From Absidia repens (Eukaryota > Mucoromycota > Mucoromycetes > Mucorales > Cunninghamellaceae), in assembly GCA_002105175.1 (NCBI GenBank), contig MCGE01000036.1:347755-411754 (forward strand): 64,000 nt of DNA. Reading direction: 5' to 3'. This document shows positions 12,301 through 22,159 of the stretch, piece by piece; within the stretch, counting starts at the first letter, position 1; every line of letters starts with the position of its first letter. The notes beneath the pieces were generated by a model, which saw nothing but the letters and a program-made list of their open reading frames with translations, was not told the origin of the DNA and ran no database searches. The translations under genes and the position numbers were made by a program.

Positions 12301-14243
12301 CCAGCGGGTGAATCATTCGGTGTTGGTGGATTGTCAATGTTATGATTTTCTTTTGGTGATCTCAAATGACTATTTGGCCAACTGACGGGAAGGTTGACGA
12401 CTTCGATATTAAAAGTAGACATCAAATCATCAGCAATCAAACAATCAAAGTCTTTCGACAAATCAGTGACTTGGAAGGAATGCGATATAGTGACATTATT
12501 GAAAGTGATCAACATTGGAATAGTTTTACCGTAGCTTTTTGTAGTCTTATTGCCTGGTAGATATATAGTAGTAGTATAGTTTGAATCAATTTTTATTTTA
12601 TTTATATCAATAAACTTTTTATCTATAACTGAAACATTGGCTCCGGAATCACAAAGGGCAAACGCTTGCTTATTCTGTAGAAGAAGTGGAAAAACGTATT
12701 TTTTAGTTGAGGGCAAGTTTGTGATCATGTTGTGGCAATAGACTTTTTTATTTTTATTTTTATTTTTATTTTTACCTTCGATGTTATCGAGCTGAGCTTC
12801 GATAGCCAGTGCATTCAAAGAGGCAGTGTAGTTGTCCATCTCCGTGTCGGCAGGGTGGCTGATATCTAGGGCATTGAGACGAGCATTGCGTGCCGCAAAG
12901 TATTCACGACCTTCTTGACACTTGTGGCCAATGGTGTAAGGGACCTTCTTGCAATACCTGCAAAGTGGAGCGGAGGAAGAGGCAGCAAAGGCAGAGGAAG
13001 AAGCGACAGAGGCAGAGGAAGATGCGGTTGGAGCAGATGAAGAGATGGCAGAGGCAGATCTAGGGGCATGATCGATGGCACGGCCTTTTCCCTTCTTGTT
13101 GCGGTTGAGGCGTTGGAGTTCCCTACAATCCTTGGTGGCATGAGAGGCGTTATCACCATGGTGAGAGCAGAAGAGTCCAGTACGCACGGATTTGTCACGT
13201 TGGTGGCGTTGGCGGCGACGAGGGCGATGAGAGGAGTCGGAATCAGAATCAGAGTCAACATGGTTGAACGAACGTTTTTGAACGTGTAGCTGTGTTGCAA
13301 TCTTGATGACTTCTTCGGCGGATTGAGGAAGACCATGGGCTTGAGCTTTATTGTAGTGAGCGGCCATGACTTGTTCCCTAAGTCTTTCATTGAGTGCCTT
13401 GAAGCAGATAACAGCTAAGACAGGACCATCATTCCAATTCGCTTGTTGGGAAAGTGTTTGCAAACGAAGACCAAACTTGGACAATGATTCGGAGTGCTTC
13501 ATACGTAGCGCAGCAAGGGCGAGGATGGCAGCAGAGGCATCATTCTTGAAAGAGAATTTTTCCACCAATTTTTTCTTGGCAGCAGACCAGGGCATCGAGA
13601 CGTTCTTCATATTGTTAGCGTACCAAACGTCGACGTCTTCACCACGCATAGCATAATCAAGGTAGCGGGACCAATGTAAATCAAGATCGACTTCACCAAG
13701 ATTCATCACTTTTTCGAAAGCTCTGATAAACTTATCGACCGATGTAAAAGAGGGGAGCTCACCATTTATCATAGTTTGCCCTTCCACTTGGAATACCGGG
13801 ATTTCATTTATAAACCTGAAGTGGGGTGCAGAGGAGACAGCAGGAGGAGCAGCAGAGGGAGCATGGGCTAGAGTACGGTTGATTAGGGCAATCTTGGATT
13901 CCAATTCATCCAAAACCTTTCTTTCATCGACCAAAGAGGGATCATCAGAGTTGGCGGCGGCATGTAAGACATAGGCCATTGTTTTTTCTTGAGCTTCTTT
14001 CACATAGGTGTCATGTAATTCCTTCAACGTGGGCTTAGGGGCATGCTTGGAGGCAGAAAGACCAGGTGTTACAGCAGTAGGGGTAGGAATGACATCAGGA
14101 GAAACAGTAGTGGCAGAGGTGGCATCAACTTCCATGGCTACAGCAGATGAAGGAGTGGCATCAATTACAGTGGCGGTAGGATCAACATTGATGGCATCAG
14201 CGGAGCTTGAAGGTTGAGCAGTGGAACGGGTAGTAGCAGGCAT
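9375..14243 (-). CDS. Gag-Pol polyprotein with chromodomain (Ty3/gypsy)
   Basis: One uninterrupted 1622-aa frame starts at ATG 14243. In order: a Ser/Ala/Thr-rich Gag N-terminus with a capsid region (about 140-330); a basic stretch; a zinc knuckle of the form CRYC...GHKC (about 427-442); an aspartic protease with DSGA (about 535); a reverse transcriptase with TTLDLKSAFHRF and the catalytic TFIDD (about 853); RNase H with TDAS and TDHRALTY; a zinc-binding HHCC integrase N-domain ending CPPC (about 1180-1217); and the integrase core with catalytic D in WAIDLAGP (about 1247), D in QSDNGTEF (about 1308) and E in GLAERY (about 1339). It ends in a chromodomain (YKVRWKGY, about 1550) and a basic tail. 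Chromodomains in this family steer integration towards marked chromatin. Gag and Pol are fused with no frameshift or stop. The RT box reads FIDD rather than YLDD. All catalytic residues are present. Confidence 0.97.
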   Translation of the reverse strand: MPATTRSTAQPSSSADAINVDPTATVIDATPSSAVAMEVDATSATTVSPDVIPTPTAVTPGLSASKHAPKPTLKELHDTYVKEAQEKTMAYVLHAAANSDDPSLVDERKVLDELESKIALINRTLAHAPSAAPPAVSSAPHFRFINEIPVFQVEGQTMINGELPSFTSVDKFIRAFEKVMNLGEVDLDLHWSRYLDYAMRGEDVDVWYANNMKNVSMPWSAAKKKLVEKFSFKNDASAAILALAALRMKHSESLSKFGLRLQTLSQQANWNDGPVLAVICFKALNERLREQVMAAHYNKAQAHGLPQSAEEVIKIATQLHVQKRSFNHVDSDSDSDSSHRPRRRQRHQRDKSVRTGLFCSHHGDNASHATKDCRELQRLNRNKKGKGRAIDHAPRSASAISSSAPTASSSASVASSSAFAASSSAPLCRYCKKVPYTIGHKCQEGREYFAARNARLNALDISHPADTEMDNYTASLNALAIEAQLDNIEGKNKNKNKNKKVYCHNMITNLPSTKKYVFPLLLQNKQAFALCDSGANVSVIDKKFIDINKIKIDSNYTTTIYLPGNKTTKSYGKTIPMLITFNNVTISHSFQVTDLSKDFDCLIADDLMSTFNIEVVNLPVSWPNSHLRSPKENHNIDNPPTPNDSPAGTATERKDFLNKILPLADENQKIPITSFCTLPTSMVRLDTPDMPTDRTNHRQYPIPVTLQPLVDEAVKQWLADGTIVDAPIDTTWNSPLTLAPKKDEKGFVTGRRPCLDPRHINKHLKDDVYPLPLIKDIFESMHGAAVFTTLDLKSAFHRFQIHPEDQHKTTFTNKGRQYMFQGAPFGLKTLSAKFQRVMNEVFQGLPFVHTFIDDVVVFSDNMESHTKHVAIAITKLTEVNLILNPKKCHWAQTAVFLLGFCVSKDGYDLDPRKVCNVLEWNRPTSGKAMQQFLGIVNYFRNHLAGVATLTSPLDALRNYNQITDKDWTSVHQKHFELIKTQLKRDTLLHFPDLNQPFYVATDASNYGIGAALYQIIHGKERFIGYMARSLSTSERNYSTNKRELLAIVFALKKFHKYLWGNPFTLYTDHRALTYIHTQKIASPMMINWLDTILDYSFTVIHKPGALNIFPDFLSRLATPHKEIPGGNQTPHIQANKHKAQLDPSIKNKTTEDDIHLRAIQSMEMNYVTPPTTEHISILQRLHEYGHFGAEAIVKAAHQEGLHWTNMYKQALDIVQKCPPCQKYNIGKRGYNPLRPVHAYLPTDHWAIDLAGPFKVSTQGNTWLLVMVDVCTRFTILRALPDKKADTLIHTLIKVFGDFGYPRIIQSDNGTEFKNKLDTALHKTMGIDRRFSTPYHPRGNGLAERYVQVAKTIINKESQGTRQDWDWYVPNAQLVMNNKISKRLQTPPFSLMFARHMNKPTLTGDPQTNTATLKPMSYEELVKRLEYMADVVFPAIKERTQLVIDSQKEAFDKIHRIVDFPVGSFVVAKIPTRKNKSAPLYDGPFEVMQKTTNGTYVLKDMTGALASRNYVPSELKSVSHDEHYDDEYEIEAILDHKGTPGQRQYKVRWKGYTSEDDQWIKAQDMNAQDEIDIYWKRRQDTDQKEKNNKERNKNINRPTPALKRKRTDIEKDKNTSRGHKRAR

Positions 14244-14304
14244 GTTGAGTTTAAAATAGATTTTTGTAAAAAGATGAAAATAAAATAATATTCACTTAAA
14301 AAAA

Positions 14305-14601
14305 TGTAATATTTGATAAAATAGAAGACGTTATAAAGAAATAAGTGATATAACAGATATGGTTTTTATTGAATGAAATGAGGAAGGGTTTTTATAATAA
14401 AATGGGAAAAAGAAGGCTGTGCTAGTTGTGGCTGTGGATATGGTCGAAGAATGGTAATATGAGGCTATGAGAAGTTGGTTATCTGTAGATATAAGTATAT
14501 ATGCCTAAGTAGTGGATACTCGAGGCTGTGTCTTATACCTGTATAGGAATGACAAGTGTGATAGTGTGGGAAATGATTAGTGACAGATGACAAATACGAC
14601 A
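14305..14601 (-). repeat. 5' LTR of the chromovirus (family A)
   Basis: Identical by eye to 8930-9226. The 61 bases between this LTR and the ATG at 14243 are AT-rich. Immediately after the LTR the leader reads TTTTTTTAAGTGAATATT (minus strand), with no obvious TGG-type tRNA primer-binding site. Confidence 0.9.
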
Positions 14602-14789
14602 ATAACCGCGTAAATGATATGTGTGGATGATGACAAATGACAAATACGACCACGTGAAAGCATATAAAATTTGACTTGATAAATATACAATATTTTATTT
14701 CTTGTTCTTTTGTCTCTTTTTATGATCGTGATTTTTTCCCCCTTACTGTATAAAGTTTCGAATATCATTAGGGTCCGTGTCATTTTTTT

Positions 14790-15090
14790 TTACATACCCA
14801 AGTATTCATCCTTCAGTGTCCATAACAGTCGTCCCTCGATTTGCTGTCCTTGTTGCCGTATATTACGCCGTGCACCCCACAGTTTTGACTCGTTGACCCA
14901 GCCTTCTATTTGACGTGGGGTATTCGTCAGGAGACCGAACAGTTTCTCTAGACTGTACTTCATTGAAGTGGACGTCATCACCGTTTGCTCATACATGCTG
15001 TCATTTTCAGGTATTTCCAAATGTAAGATTGTCTTTAAATATTTTAGCGCTTCACTTTTGCTGATCGTCACTATAATAGCATTGTTGTAT
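14790..15090 (-). pseudogene. Short coding fragment, unknown element
   Basis: A minus-strand frame of about 100 codons (to a stop at 14790) includes EKLFGLLTNTPRQIEGW and LLWTLKDEYLGM. It runs out of the LTR-like repeat G, and its first codons are shared with the flank of the G copy near 5080-5115. It is therefore probably the start of an internal coding region of the element to which G belongs. No start codon lies in a sensible place and no domain was recognised. Confidence 0.35.
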
Positions 15091-15234
15091 TTTGCATATA
15101 AATGTACAGTAGCAATAAAATAAAATAAAATGTGACATTGACGTGGATCAGGCACAATGTAAGTGAGATAAAAAATAAATTTAAATCCAGGGCTCAGATT
15201 ATGTATTGGCGTCATTAGGGCTCTTAACAATACC

Positions 15235-15640
15235 TAAATGAGGAGTATTGGTATTGATCAATACCATGTTAGCGGGATTAGCAATACCAATACCTTAGCG
15301 GGACGGTACCACTTATAAGTATTGGTATTGATCAATACCTCTTAGCGGGATTAGCAATACCAAAACCTTAGCGGGACAATACCACTATTAGGTATTGGTA
15401 TTGATCAATACCTCTTAGCGGGATTAGCAATACCAATACCTTAACGGGACAATACCAATATCGAGTATTGGTATTGATCAATACCTGTTAGCGGGATTAG
15501 CAATACCAAAACCTTAGCGGGACAATACCACTATTAGGTATTGGTATTGATCAAAATTTTTTAGCGGGATTAGCAATACCAATACCTTAACGGGACAATA
15601 CCAATATTAAGTATTGGTATTGATCAATACCTGTTACTGA
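15235..15640. repeat. hAT left subterminal array, 6 units of about 75 bp
   Basis: Each unit contains the 16-bp palindrome GGTATTGATCAATACC followed by TTAGCGGGATTAGCAATACC and ACCTTAGCGGGAC. Palindromes centre near 15255, 15330, 15402, 15475, 15548 (decayed) and 15620. Subterminal repeats in hAT elements are usually transposase-binding sites, so that role is inferred here. Confidence 0.85.
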
Positions 15641-15880
15641 GACTAATATATCACAAAAAATCATGCAAAAAATCAAAAAAAAAGAAAATACCCATTTCAT
15701 TTTGGTGGAAACTAATTACAAAACCATGAAAACTTTTTATTTTTCATCATTAAATAAAGACGTTGTTGTATAAATGATAATGTCTAATTTATTTCCAATA
15801 ATAATAATAATAATAATTATCTATAATCTAATATAAGCGTGGATTGCTTCAACTAAACTAGGCGTATGAGGAATAAAAAA

Positions 15881-16074
15881 TCATATATACGAATGTTCAT
15901 CATCGCATGACGTCTCCAAGGTTCTTTTCAATCGATATTTTTCCATCATACAAAATCTGATCGTATCAGGCTTCAATGAGCGGCGAAGAGGGGGGATTGT
16001 ATGCTTTGCGCTTGAGAATACTCGCTCTACCGGCACACTTGTTCCTAAAAAAAAGATATGTTTGTGTTAGATAT

Positions 16075-16134
<60 letters not shown>

Positions 16135-18620
16135 TGGCACCGCAAGGTAGTCCCGGGCCATCTTTGATAAAACTGGGAAAAGATCTTGGTTAGCCTTCCA
16201 CCACCCCAAGACATCACGGGAGACTGCGTTCAGTTCCATTGAGCGACGGTGATAAAGATCAACTTCATTGACTCGTTCTTCAACTCTTCGTGCTGCAATT
16301 CGACGACCGTAAGCGTGCTGTAACACTCGTGGTATTGCTTCTCCATTAACCACAGGCGTTTCGTGATCGTCGTTCTGCGGTTGTCCATACTGTTGAGAAT
16401 ATTTTTGGTAATGGTCATCTAATTGCTGTCGACATAATTGAATAAATTCTAATTCCCAGTTATTTCGATCGGTATAATCAATGTTGAGCCCAGGATCAAG
16501 TGCTGTCAAAAAAAAAAAATTAAAAATCTGTTTTTTGACCACTCTTTTTTTTTTATTATTACTTACAAAAAGCTACCATAGAAATAGGCGAATCGTCTGT
16601 CTTGACATAGTATTGTTGTAACTTGGAAAAACATACTTCAGCGGCCCTTTTGAGAGGTGAGTGGTCATTGCTTTGGTTGTCAATAAACTGGTCCAATGCG
16701 TCCATAAGAAAATTGTATGCAGGAATAACGATGTTGATGGTTGGATAATCTTGCCCAGATATGAATTTTGTTGCTTCTTCGAAATCCTAAATAAACCCGA
16801 TTAGTGCCCTATCAATTATGAACAGTGATATATAACGCTACCTCTAATAAAGTTCGCATTTCGCCCAAGTATGTCCATTCTTCTTCAGATAACAAGTACG
16901 GTTGGAGGTCAACGTCGGTTGAAGTGATCATTGTAAGAGGCGTCCGTAATTCGATTGCTGTATTTATCATATGGTATGTGGAATTCCAGCGAGTTACGAC
17001 ATCCAATATTGGTTTGATTTTTTTGACACCATTACACTCATCGCGCAATCTGAGGAAGTGGCTCATTTTTTGATTTGACAGTCTTATTGATTTAATGCAT
17101 TTTCGAAGCTATAATAAAACAAAAGATTTAGCGCTGAGTATATTAAAATAATTATGTAAACTTCACTTACATTTTTCAGACATGTTGGGATGTTTTCATT
17201 TTCTATACCGTCCGCTGTCGGTGCGCAACACAACGTGGAGAGAGCTGATTGAATGGCTAGGTTCATTATATGGGCCAGGCATCGCACATGGTGTTTTTTA
17301 TGATTGAAGTCAATGCCTTCCAACATCCACTTGTTCTCGAGTGCTTTCATCATTGTGGTATTGTTGGACGCATTATCTGTTACCACCGCTAGAATCTATA
17401 AAAAATCGTTGGTGAGACTGGTATGCGTAGTCATTGTTACAGCAAGCGTTTACCTTCTTTTTGATACCGAGTTCAGTCAATGAGTTATCCAGATAAGTTG
17501 AAAGGTGTTCGCCTGAATGTTTATTTTCAATATGTATGAAATCCAAAAGAGTGTTGTTCAGCTTAAATTTTTTGTCTACATAGTGTCCAGTTACACCCAT
17601 AAAGGAAAGGTTATTGGGAGACGTCCACATGTCCAAAGTAATTGAGATTTTGGAGTCCACCAACTAAAAAAAAAAAAAAAAAAAAAAAAGGTAGAAAAAA
17701 GGTAGAAGGTAAGATAACTATGTTATTCAAAAAAAAAGGAAAAAAAAAAAAACTTGCCTGAAGCTGCGATATCAAGTTTGACCGATTGTTGTTGTAATTG
17801 TTGATGATTTGTGATCGTATCGTGACAGCTGTTGGGACAGCTACCGACGGATTCAGGTACGATAATAGGGATTTGAAAAAAGGTGATTGAACAACAGTAA
17901 ACGGCTGGTCGTCGCTTACCAACCATTCTGCCAAAAGTACGTTGAATTTATCACTATCGAAAGCAAATTGCCTATATCACAATCAAATTTTAGTTAACTG
18001 ATATATGCCTTTTCTTCTTCTTCATTTGTACTTACCTTTGGAAGATTTCATCAATAGTGGGTTGTGCTTTGTCATCTACATCCTTGATCGTTCTGTAAAT
18101 TTCGTAATGCTTTGCCTTGAGATGCTTCCATTGACCAGAGGTGGATTTGTTTGTGCATTTGACAGTAAATAATCTGAAAATCAATGGTTAACAAAAACTC
18201 GTAACATTCTATTTAATATGTCTATTACCTGTTATTTTCCATACACAACATGCAACTGGCAGTATTTCCATCTTCGTATAAGGCAAAATACGTCCATACC
18301 GGACTACTTCGTTGTCGTTTTCTTGGAGATTGAGTTAGCAATTGAGGCGGCAATTGAGCTGACGATGGAGCTGACGATGGAGTTGAGGATTGAGTTGAGG
18401 ATTGAGTTGAGGATTGAGTTGAGGATTGAGTTACTGGTTGAAGTGAGAATGGAAATGGAGATTCAGTTGTCAATTGAGTTACTGATTGAGATCCTGAATG
18501 AGATCCTGAATGAGATCCTGATGGTGAAGTAATGGGCTCCATGTTAAACTCTAGACCACCATGATCTAGGTCTTCTTGCGATAGCATAGGGGTAAAAGAG
18601 TTAAATGCAGCGGGATACAT
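15881..18620 (-). CDS. hAT transposase (BED finger, RNase H-like, dimerisation domain)
   Basis: Nine exons give an uninterrupted 732-aa protein: 18229-18620, 18036-18173, 17758-17971, 17454-17663, 17171-17395, 16842-17108, 16567-16786, 16134-16502 and 15881-16044. Every junction keeps frame. The N-terminus is Ser/Gln/Thr-rich with repeated TQSS units. A BED-type zinc finger follows across the exon 1/2 junction (VWTYF...CMLC...KHLKAKHYE). Then come hAT core motifs: DDQPFTVV...F..LL..LNP, SITLDMWTSP (first catalytic D region), VVTDNASNN (second D), RWNSTYHM and the C-terminal dimerisation block WWKANQDLFPVLSKMARDYL...TSVPVERVFS. The protein cuts and rejoins the element's ends. Intron 3 uses a GC-AG splice pair (GCAAGT donor). 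Intron 8 carries a poly(T/A) run of about 50 bases. Start chosen at the only upstream in-frame ATG (18620). Confidence 0.93.
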
Positions 18621-18774
18621 AACAAAAATAAGTTAAAAGTAATAAAAAGAAAGCAAAAAAAAAAAAAAAAAAAAAAAAACAACTTTTTTTATTTTTATAT
18701 TGTTTATAACTTCAAATGCCGCCTGCCAAATCTATCAAAACCTAAAACTTTATCGGGATATTCGAAACAATACC

Positions 18775-19110
18775 ACTAGTAAAATTGGTATTGATCAATA
18801 CCTGTTAGCGGGATTAGCAATACCAATACCTTAGCGGGACGGTACCACCAATAAAAATTGGTATTGATCAATACCTGTTAGCGGGATTAGCAATACCAAA
18901 ACCTTAGCGGGACGGTACCACTAATAGGTATTGGTATTGATCAATACTTCTTAGCGGGATTAGCAATACCAAAACCTTAGCGGGACAATACCCCTAATAG
19001 GTATTGGTATTGATCAATACCTCTTAGCGGGATTAGCAATACCAAAACCTTAGCGAGACAATACCACTAGTAGGTATTGGTATTGATCGGTACCAGGTAT
19101 TGAGGACTTT
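18775..19110. repeat. hAT right subterminal array, 5 units of about 75 bp
   Basis: The same unit as in the left array, and in the same (direct) orientation, although the terminal repeats are inverted. Palindromic cores centre near 18790, 18863, 18940, 19013 and 19085, the last degenerated to GATCGGTACC. The palindrome makes each binding unit partly orientation-neutral. Confidence 0.85.
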
Positions 19111-19290
19111 TTCTCAATACCATAATCGGGACGGGACCAAATTAAGAGCCCTAGGCGTCATGATCTGATTTCACTTTTTTATGCCTGAAAATTATATTTT
19201 TTTATATCATAACCACATCCCTATAAAAGGATGAATAATTTATACCAAATGAAGAGTAACAGCATTTTATTTTTATTTTTATTTTTTACA

Positions 19291-20751
19291 AGCCTACATA
19301 TAACAACGAGCATTCGTCATAAAAAAAAATCAACAAACTCCGATTCAAGCGATGGGAACGTTTTATTTGGAGGAGTTGGTTGTGGTGTCAGTGACGCAGT
19401 CTGAAGTTGGAGTCAATGGGTGATTCCAATGGAGTGAGGAATCAAAATTAGACATTTTGGTTACTGTAATTCTAATAATGTACAGTATGTAATACGGAGG
19501 AGAAACGGGAGTGGTGTACAGTATAAATGATATACAGATAAATAATGGCCGGAACTTGAATTTCCATTTTTTGCGTACTGCGAAAACTAAAATGACTGCT
19601 GGCTGAATTCGATAACAGGATTGGTGGGAATGTGACGTTCAACTAAAATTTTTTTGTCTTGTTTATAAATCCGACCTAACAAAAAAAAATCTTTTTTCCC
19701 TCTCTTTTCTCTAACCACAATCACTTGGAGATCGTTGTCAATCTACTTTGTCCTGTCTCAAAGTAGCAATGGGCGGCTACTTTTTGAACAGTATTGGTAA
19801 GTTTTCAACGTCATACTTTACTTTTTATATAAGAATCATGTTTCACTCACTTTTTTTAATTTCGTTTGCATTCAATGAGCCTGTTGCTGGCTTGGATGTC
19901 CAAGCCAGTAGCAACCCCTCTGTAGGATTGGGACTCATGATGATATTTTACCGGCTTTCCTCCCTTTTTCTCGGATGATTGTAAATCTTACAAGTTGATT
20001 CCTATCGGTATTTGTTTGAAGTCTGGGCTTCTCACTTTTTTGTTGGGAGTCCATCAACGTTTTTTTGCACATGATGAACTTGTTATCTTCCCTATGATTG
20101 TGACGAAAAGGTTCAGCTGGGCGAATCCTTTGGTGGTCGAAATACATATACATAGGAATTGGTTCTGTTTCAACAGTTCTGATACAACCGTTCTGACGCA
20201 CTCCTCAAATTGTTTCTTGGTAGTCAAACCTTTTTGCAAATGATGAACAAATCTTCTCCTTTTGGTACAAAAAAGAATTCACCGGGTTTGATTCTTTTGA
20301 TGACCGTAAAAACGATCAATTCTGATGCACATGCTGGTTCCTATCTAGATATCATAAAGGGGTTTTTTAGTTGCCAAGTAGATTAGTTTTTTATGATATG
20401 ATTTATATTAGATGATTCAAATAAAACAAAACATATTGTACAACTTGATTCGATTCTTTGGTCTTTTTATTTATTGATTATACTTGATATATTTACAGTA
20501 TATTATTTCTGTAGTTACAGTATGTGAATCATCATCTAGTGACTATTAATGGGGGTGATAATGGGGATGTACTTTAGCTGGAATGAAATGTAGTGTGAGT
20601 AGTGTTTAAGGAGGAATACTGTATATTAAATATGAAATAGAAGTTGAGTATACAGTAAATAAAATGAAGATGAAAGAGATGGCAATAGATTCCAGGATTG
20701 TAAATCCAACAAACAACTACGTATGTTATTCTTTATTCCTGTATATACAGT
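19291..20751. other. Unassigned region, no confident gene
   Basis: AT-rich. Several overlapping short frames lie at 19748-20270 on both strands, and 19980-20330 contains two related segments (each with TTTGCA-ATGATGAAC). This suggests a small duplicated or decayed coding fragment. A possible donor GTAAGTTTTC lies at about 19798. No domain or consistent exon chain was found. Confidence 0.3.
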
Positions 20752-21051
20752 TGTAATATTTGATAAAATAATAAGAAGACGTTATAAGAAATAAGTGATA
20801 TAACAGATATGGTTTTTATTGAATAAAATGAGGAAGGGCTTTTATAATAAAATGGGAAAAAGAAGGCTGTGCTAGTTGTGGCTGTGGATATGGTCGAAGA
20901 ATGGTAATTTGAGGCTATGGGAAGTTGGTTATCTGTAGATATAAGTGTATATGCCTAAGTAGTGGATGCTCGAGGCTGTGTCTTATACCTGTATAGGAAT
21001 GACAAGTGTGATAGTGTGGGAAATGATTAGTGACAGATGACAAATACGACA
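20752..21051. repeat. Solo LTR, family A, with TSD
   Basis: 300 bp, TGTAATATTTG...AAATACGACA. Flanked by ACAGT at 20747-20751 and 21052-21056, a clean 5-bp TSD showing integrase-mediated insertion followed by LTR-LTR recombination. Confidence 0.9.
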
Positions 21052-21182
21052 ACAGTATGTTGATGATAAAGAAACTGAAGATACAATTATGAAAGTCTCC
21101 AAAAGTCCCCAGAATTTCAACCCTTAATGAATTCGCTTATCGACCAAAAAGATCTCAATAACCGAATTGGCATATCACACCC

Positions 21183-21387
21183 TGTTGTATTATACATATA
21201 AATGTAGCAATAAAGTGTGACATTGATATGAATCAGGCACAATGCAAGTGAAATAAAATAAAGAAATTTAAATCCAGTGCTAAAGTACAAGGGCTCGGAT
21301 CAGGCATGGGTGCCATGGTGTGGTTTCACTTTTTCATGCCTTTGAAAAAGAATCCCATCCACTATTTCAATCCGTAGAAGTAGTTGT
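21183..21387. repeat. LTR-like repeat G, copy c, truncated
   Basis: It matches G (TGTTGTATTATACATATAAATG, then AATCAGGCACAATGCAAGTG) and ends abruptly where LTR C starts at 21388. The C element therefore probably inserted into, or replaced, the rest of G. Confidence 0.55.
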
Positions 21388-22159
21388 TGTGTGTCAGAAA
21401 TAATACACCTCCCCATCTGAGTATTAACATGCTAATGAATCTCAGATTAAGGAACGACTATTGGAATAATTAGGCATGGTATGATAAATCCTAAGCATTG
21501 ATTATAAAGCATCTAATGGGTCATTGTCATATTCCTGGTTCCTGAAAAGCAATATTTACAGTACAGTAGGGGTCCAAAAAAAAAGGCAACAAATTAAAAC
21601 TTAGCCACTAAAAAGTGATTCCCACACAGCCGCCGCCACAATAATTACCTGTTTACTTTTTACAACTATGGCCTTAAAAACCTGAACAAAAAGCACAAGC
21701 GATCGCGTCTCGAAAAACCGGAATGACGCTGCAGGAAATCGCCAATGAATTGCAGGTCAATCGTTCGACGATCTGCCGCACAATCAAGGCTTATGAGAGA
21801 ACTGGCTCGTTTGAAAGGAAAAAAGGTTCAGGGCGTAAAAGAAAAATACTTTCGGCACGTAACGTCCGTCAACTGAAGAGGCTCGTCTACCAACAACGCC
21901 GTGGAAGGCTTAATGACTTCCAACGTCAAATGGCGGTCAAAGTGTCAATTCGGACTCTGCGATGTACGTTGCACGCTAACGGCTTCCACTCCAGAGTTGC
22001 AAAGAAAAAGCCTTATCTTAAGCCTAGACATATTAAGGAAAGGAAGAAGTTCGGCCTGCGACACAAAAATTGGACGAAAGAAGACTTGAGGAAGGTTTAT
22101 TGGATGGATAAATCGAGCTTCGAAGGAGGTAAATGCTCTCGACGTCATCTTTGTCGGAG

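Larger units (their letters stand above)
8930..14601 (-). mobile_element. Complete Ty3/gypsy chromovirus retrotransposon
   Basis: Two 297-bp LTRs (8930-9226 and 14305-14601) flank one gag-pol open reading frame on the minus strand. The LTRs look identical by eye, and the element is bounded by the 5-bp TSD ATAAC (8925-8929 and 14602-14606). It ends in a chromodomain. Identical LTRs, an intact 1622-codon frame and a clean TSD point to a recent insertion that may still be active. It sits inside an older solo LTR B. Solo copies of the same LTR elsewhere in the window (313, 8330, 20752, 42206, 52351) show past activity and LTR-LTR recombination. Confidence 0.95.
8634..14651. repeat. Solo LTR, family B, split by the chromovirus
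   Basis: The two halves 8634-8929 and 14607-14651 join into an LTR B equivalent to 56758-57120. The outer flanks carry ACGTG at 8629-8633 and 14652-14656, a 5-bp TSD. The last base of the LTR is C instead of A. The younger chromovirus entered near its 3' end. Confidence 0.85.
15216..19153 (-). mobile_element. Complete hAT DNA transposon
   Basis: The 3938-bp element is flanked by the 8-bp TSD GGCGTCAT (15208-15215 and 19154-19161), the hallmark of hAT transposases. The terminal inverted repeats are TAGGGCTCTTAA at the left and its perfect complement TTAAGAGCCCTA at the right. Inside each end is a tandem array of a roughly 75-bp unit, and the centre carries a nine-exon transposase gene on the minus strand with no disruption. 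It looks autonomous and fairly young. Confidence 0.95.
15083..19290. repeat. LTR-like repeat G, copy b, split by the hAT element
   Basis: Bases 15083-15215 (from TGTTGTATTTTGCATATAAATG) and 19162-19290 join to match the G copies at 4690-5107 and 21183-21387. Together with the 8-bp duplication this shows where the hAT transposon landed. Confidence 0.6.

Noticed and set aside
12866..13390. 174-aa minus-strand frame rich in Leu and Pro
   Set aside because: It overlaps the intact polyprotein in another frame, over Ala/Ser-rich Gag codons; a shadow.
15241..15640. CRISPR-like array
   Set aside because: The regular 75-bp repeats with a palindromic core form no spacer/repeat pattern and occur at both ends of a hAT transposon; they are subterminal repeats.
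16045..16217. Frames with long poly-Lys or poly-Phe
   Set aside because: They read through the 52-base homopolymer in an intron of the hAT transposase and have no coding support.
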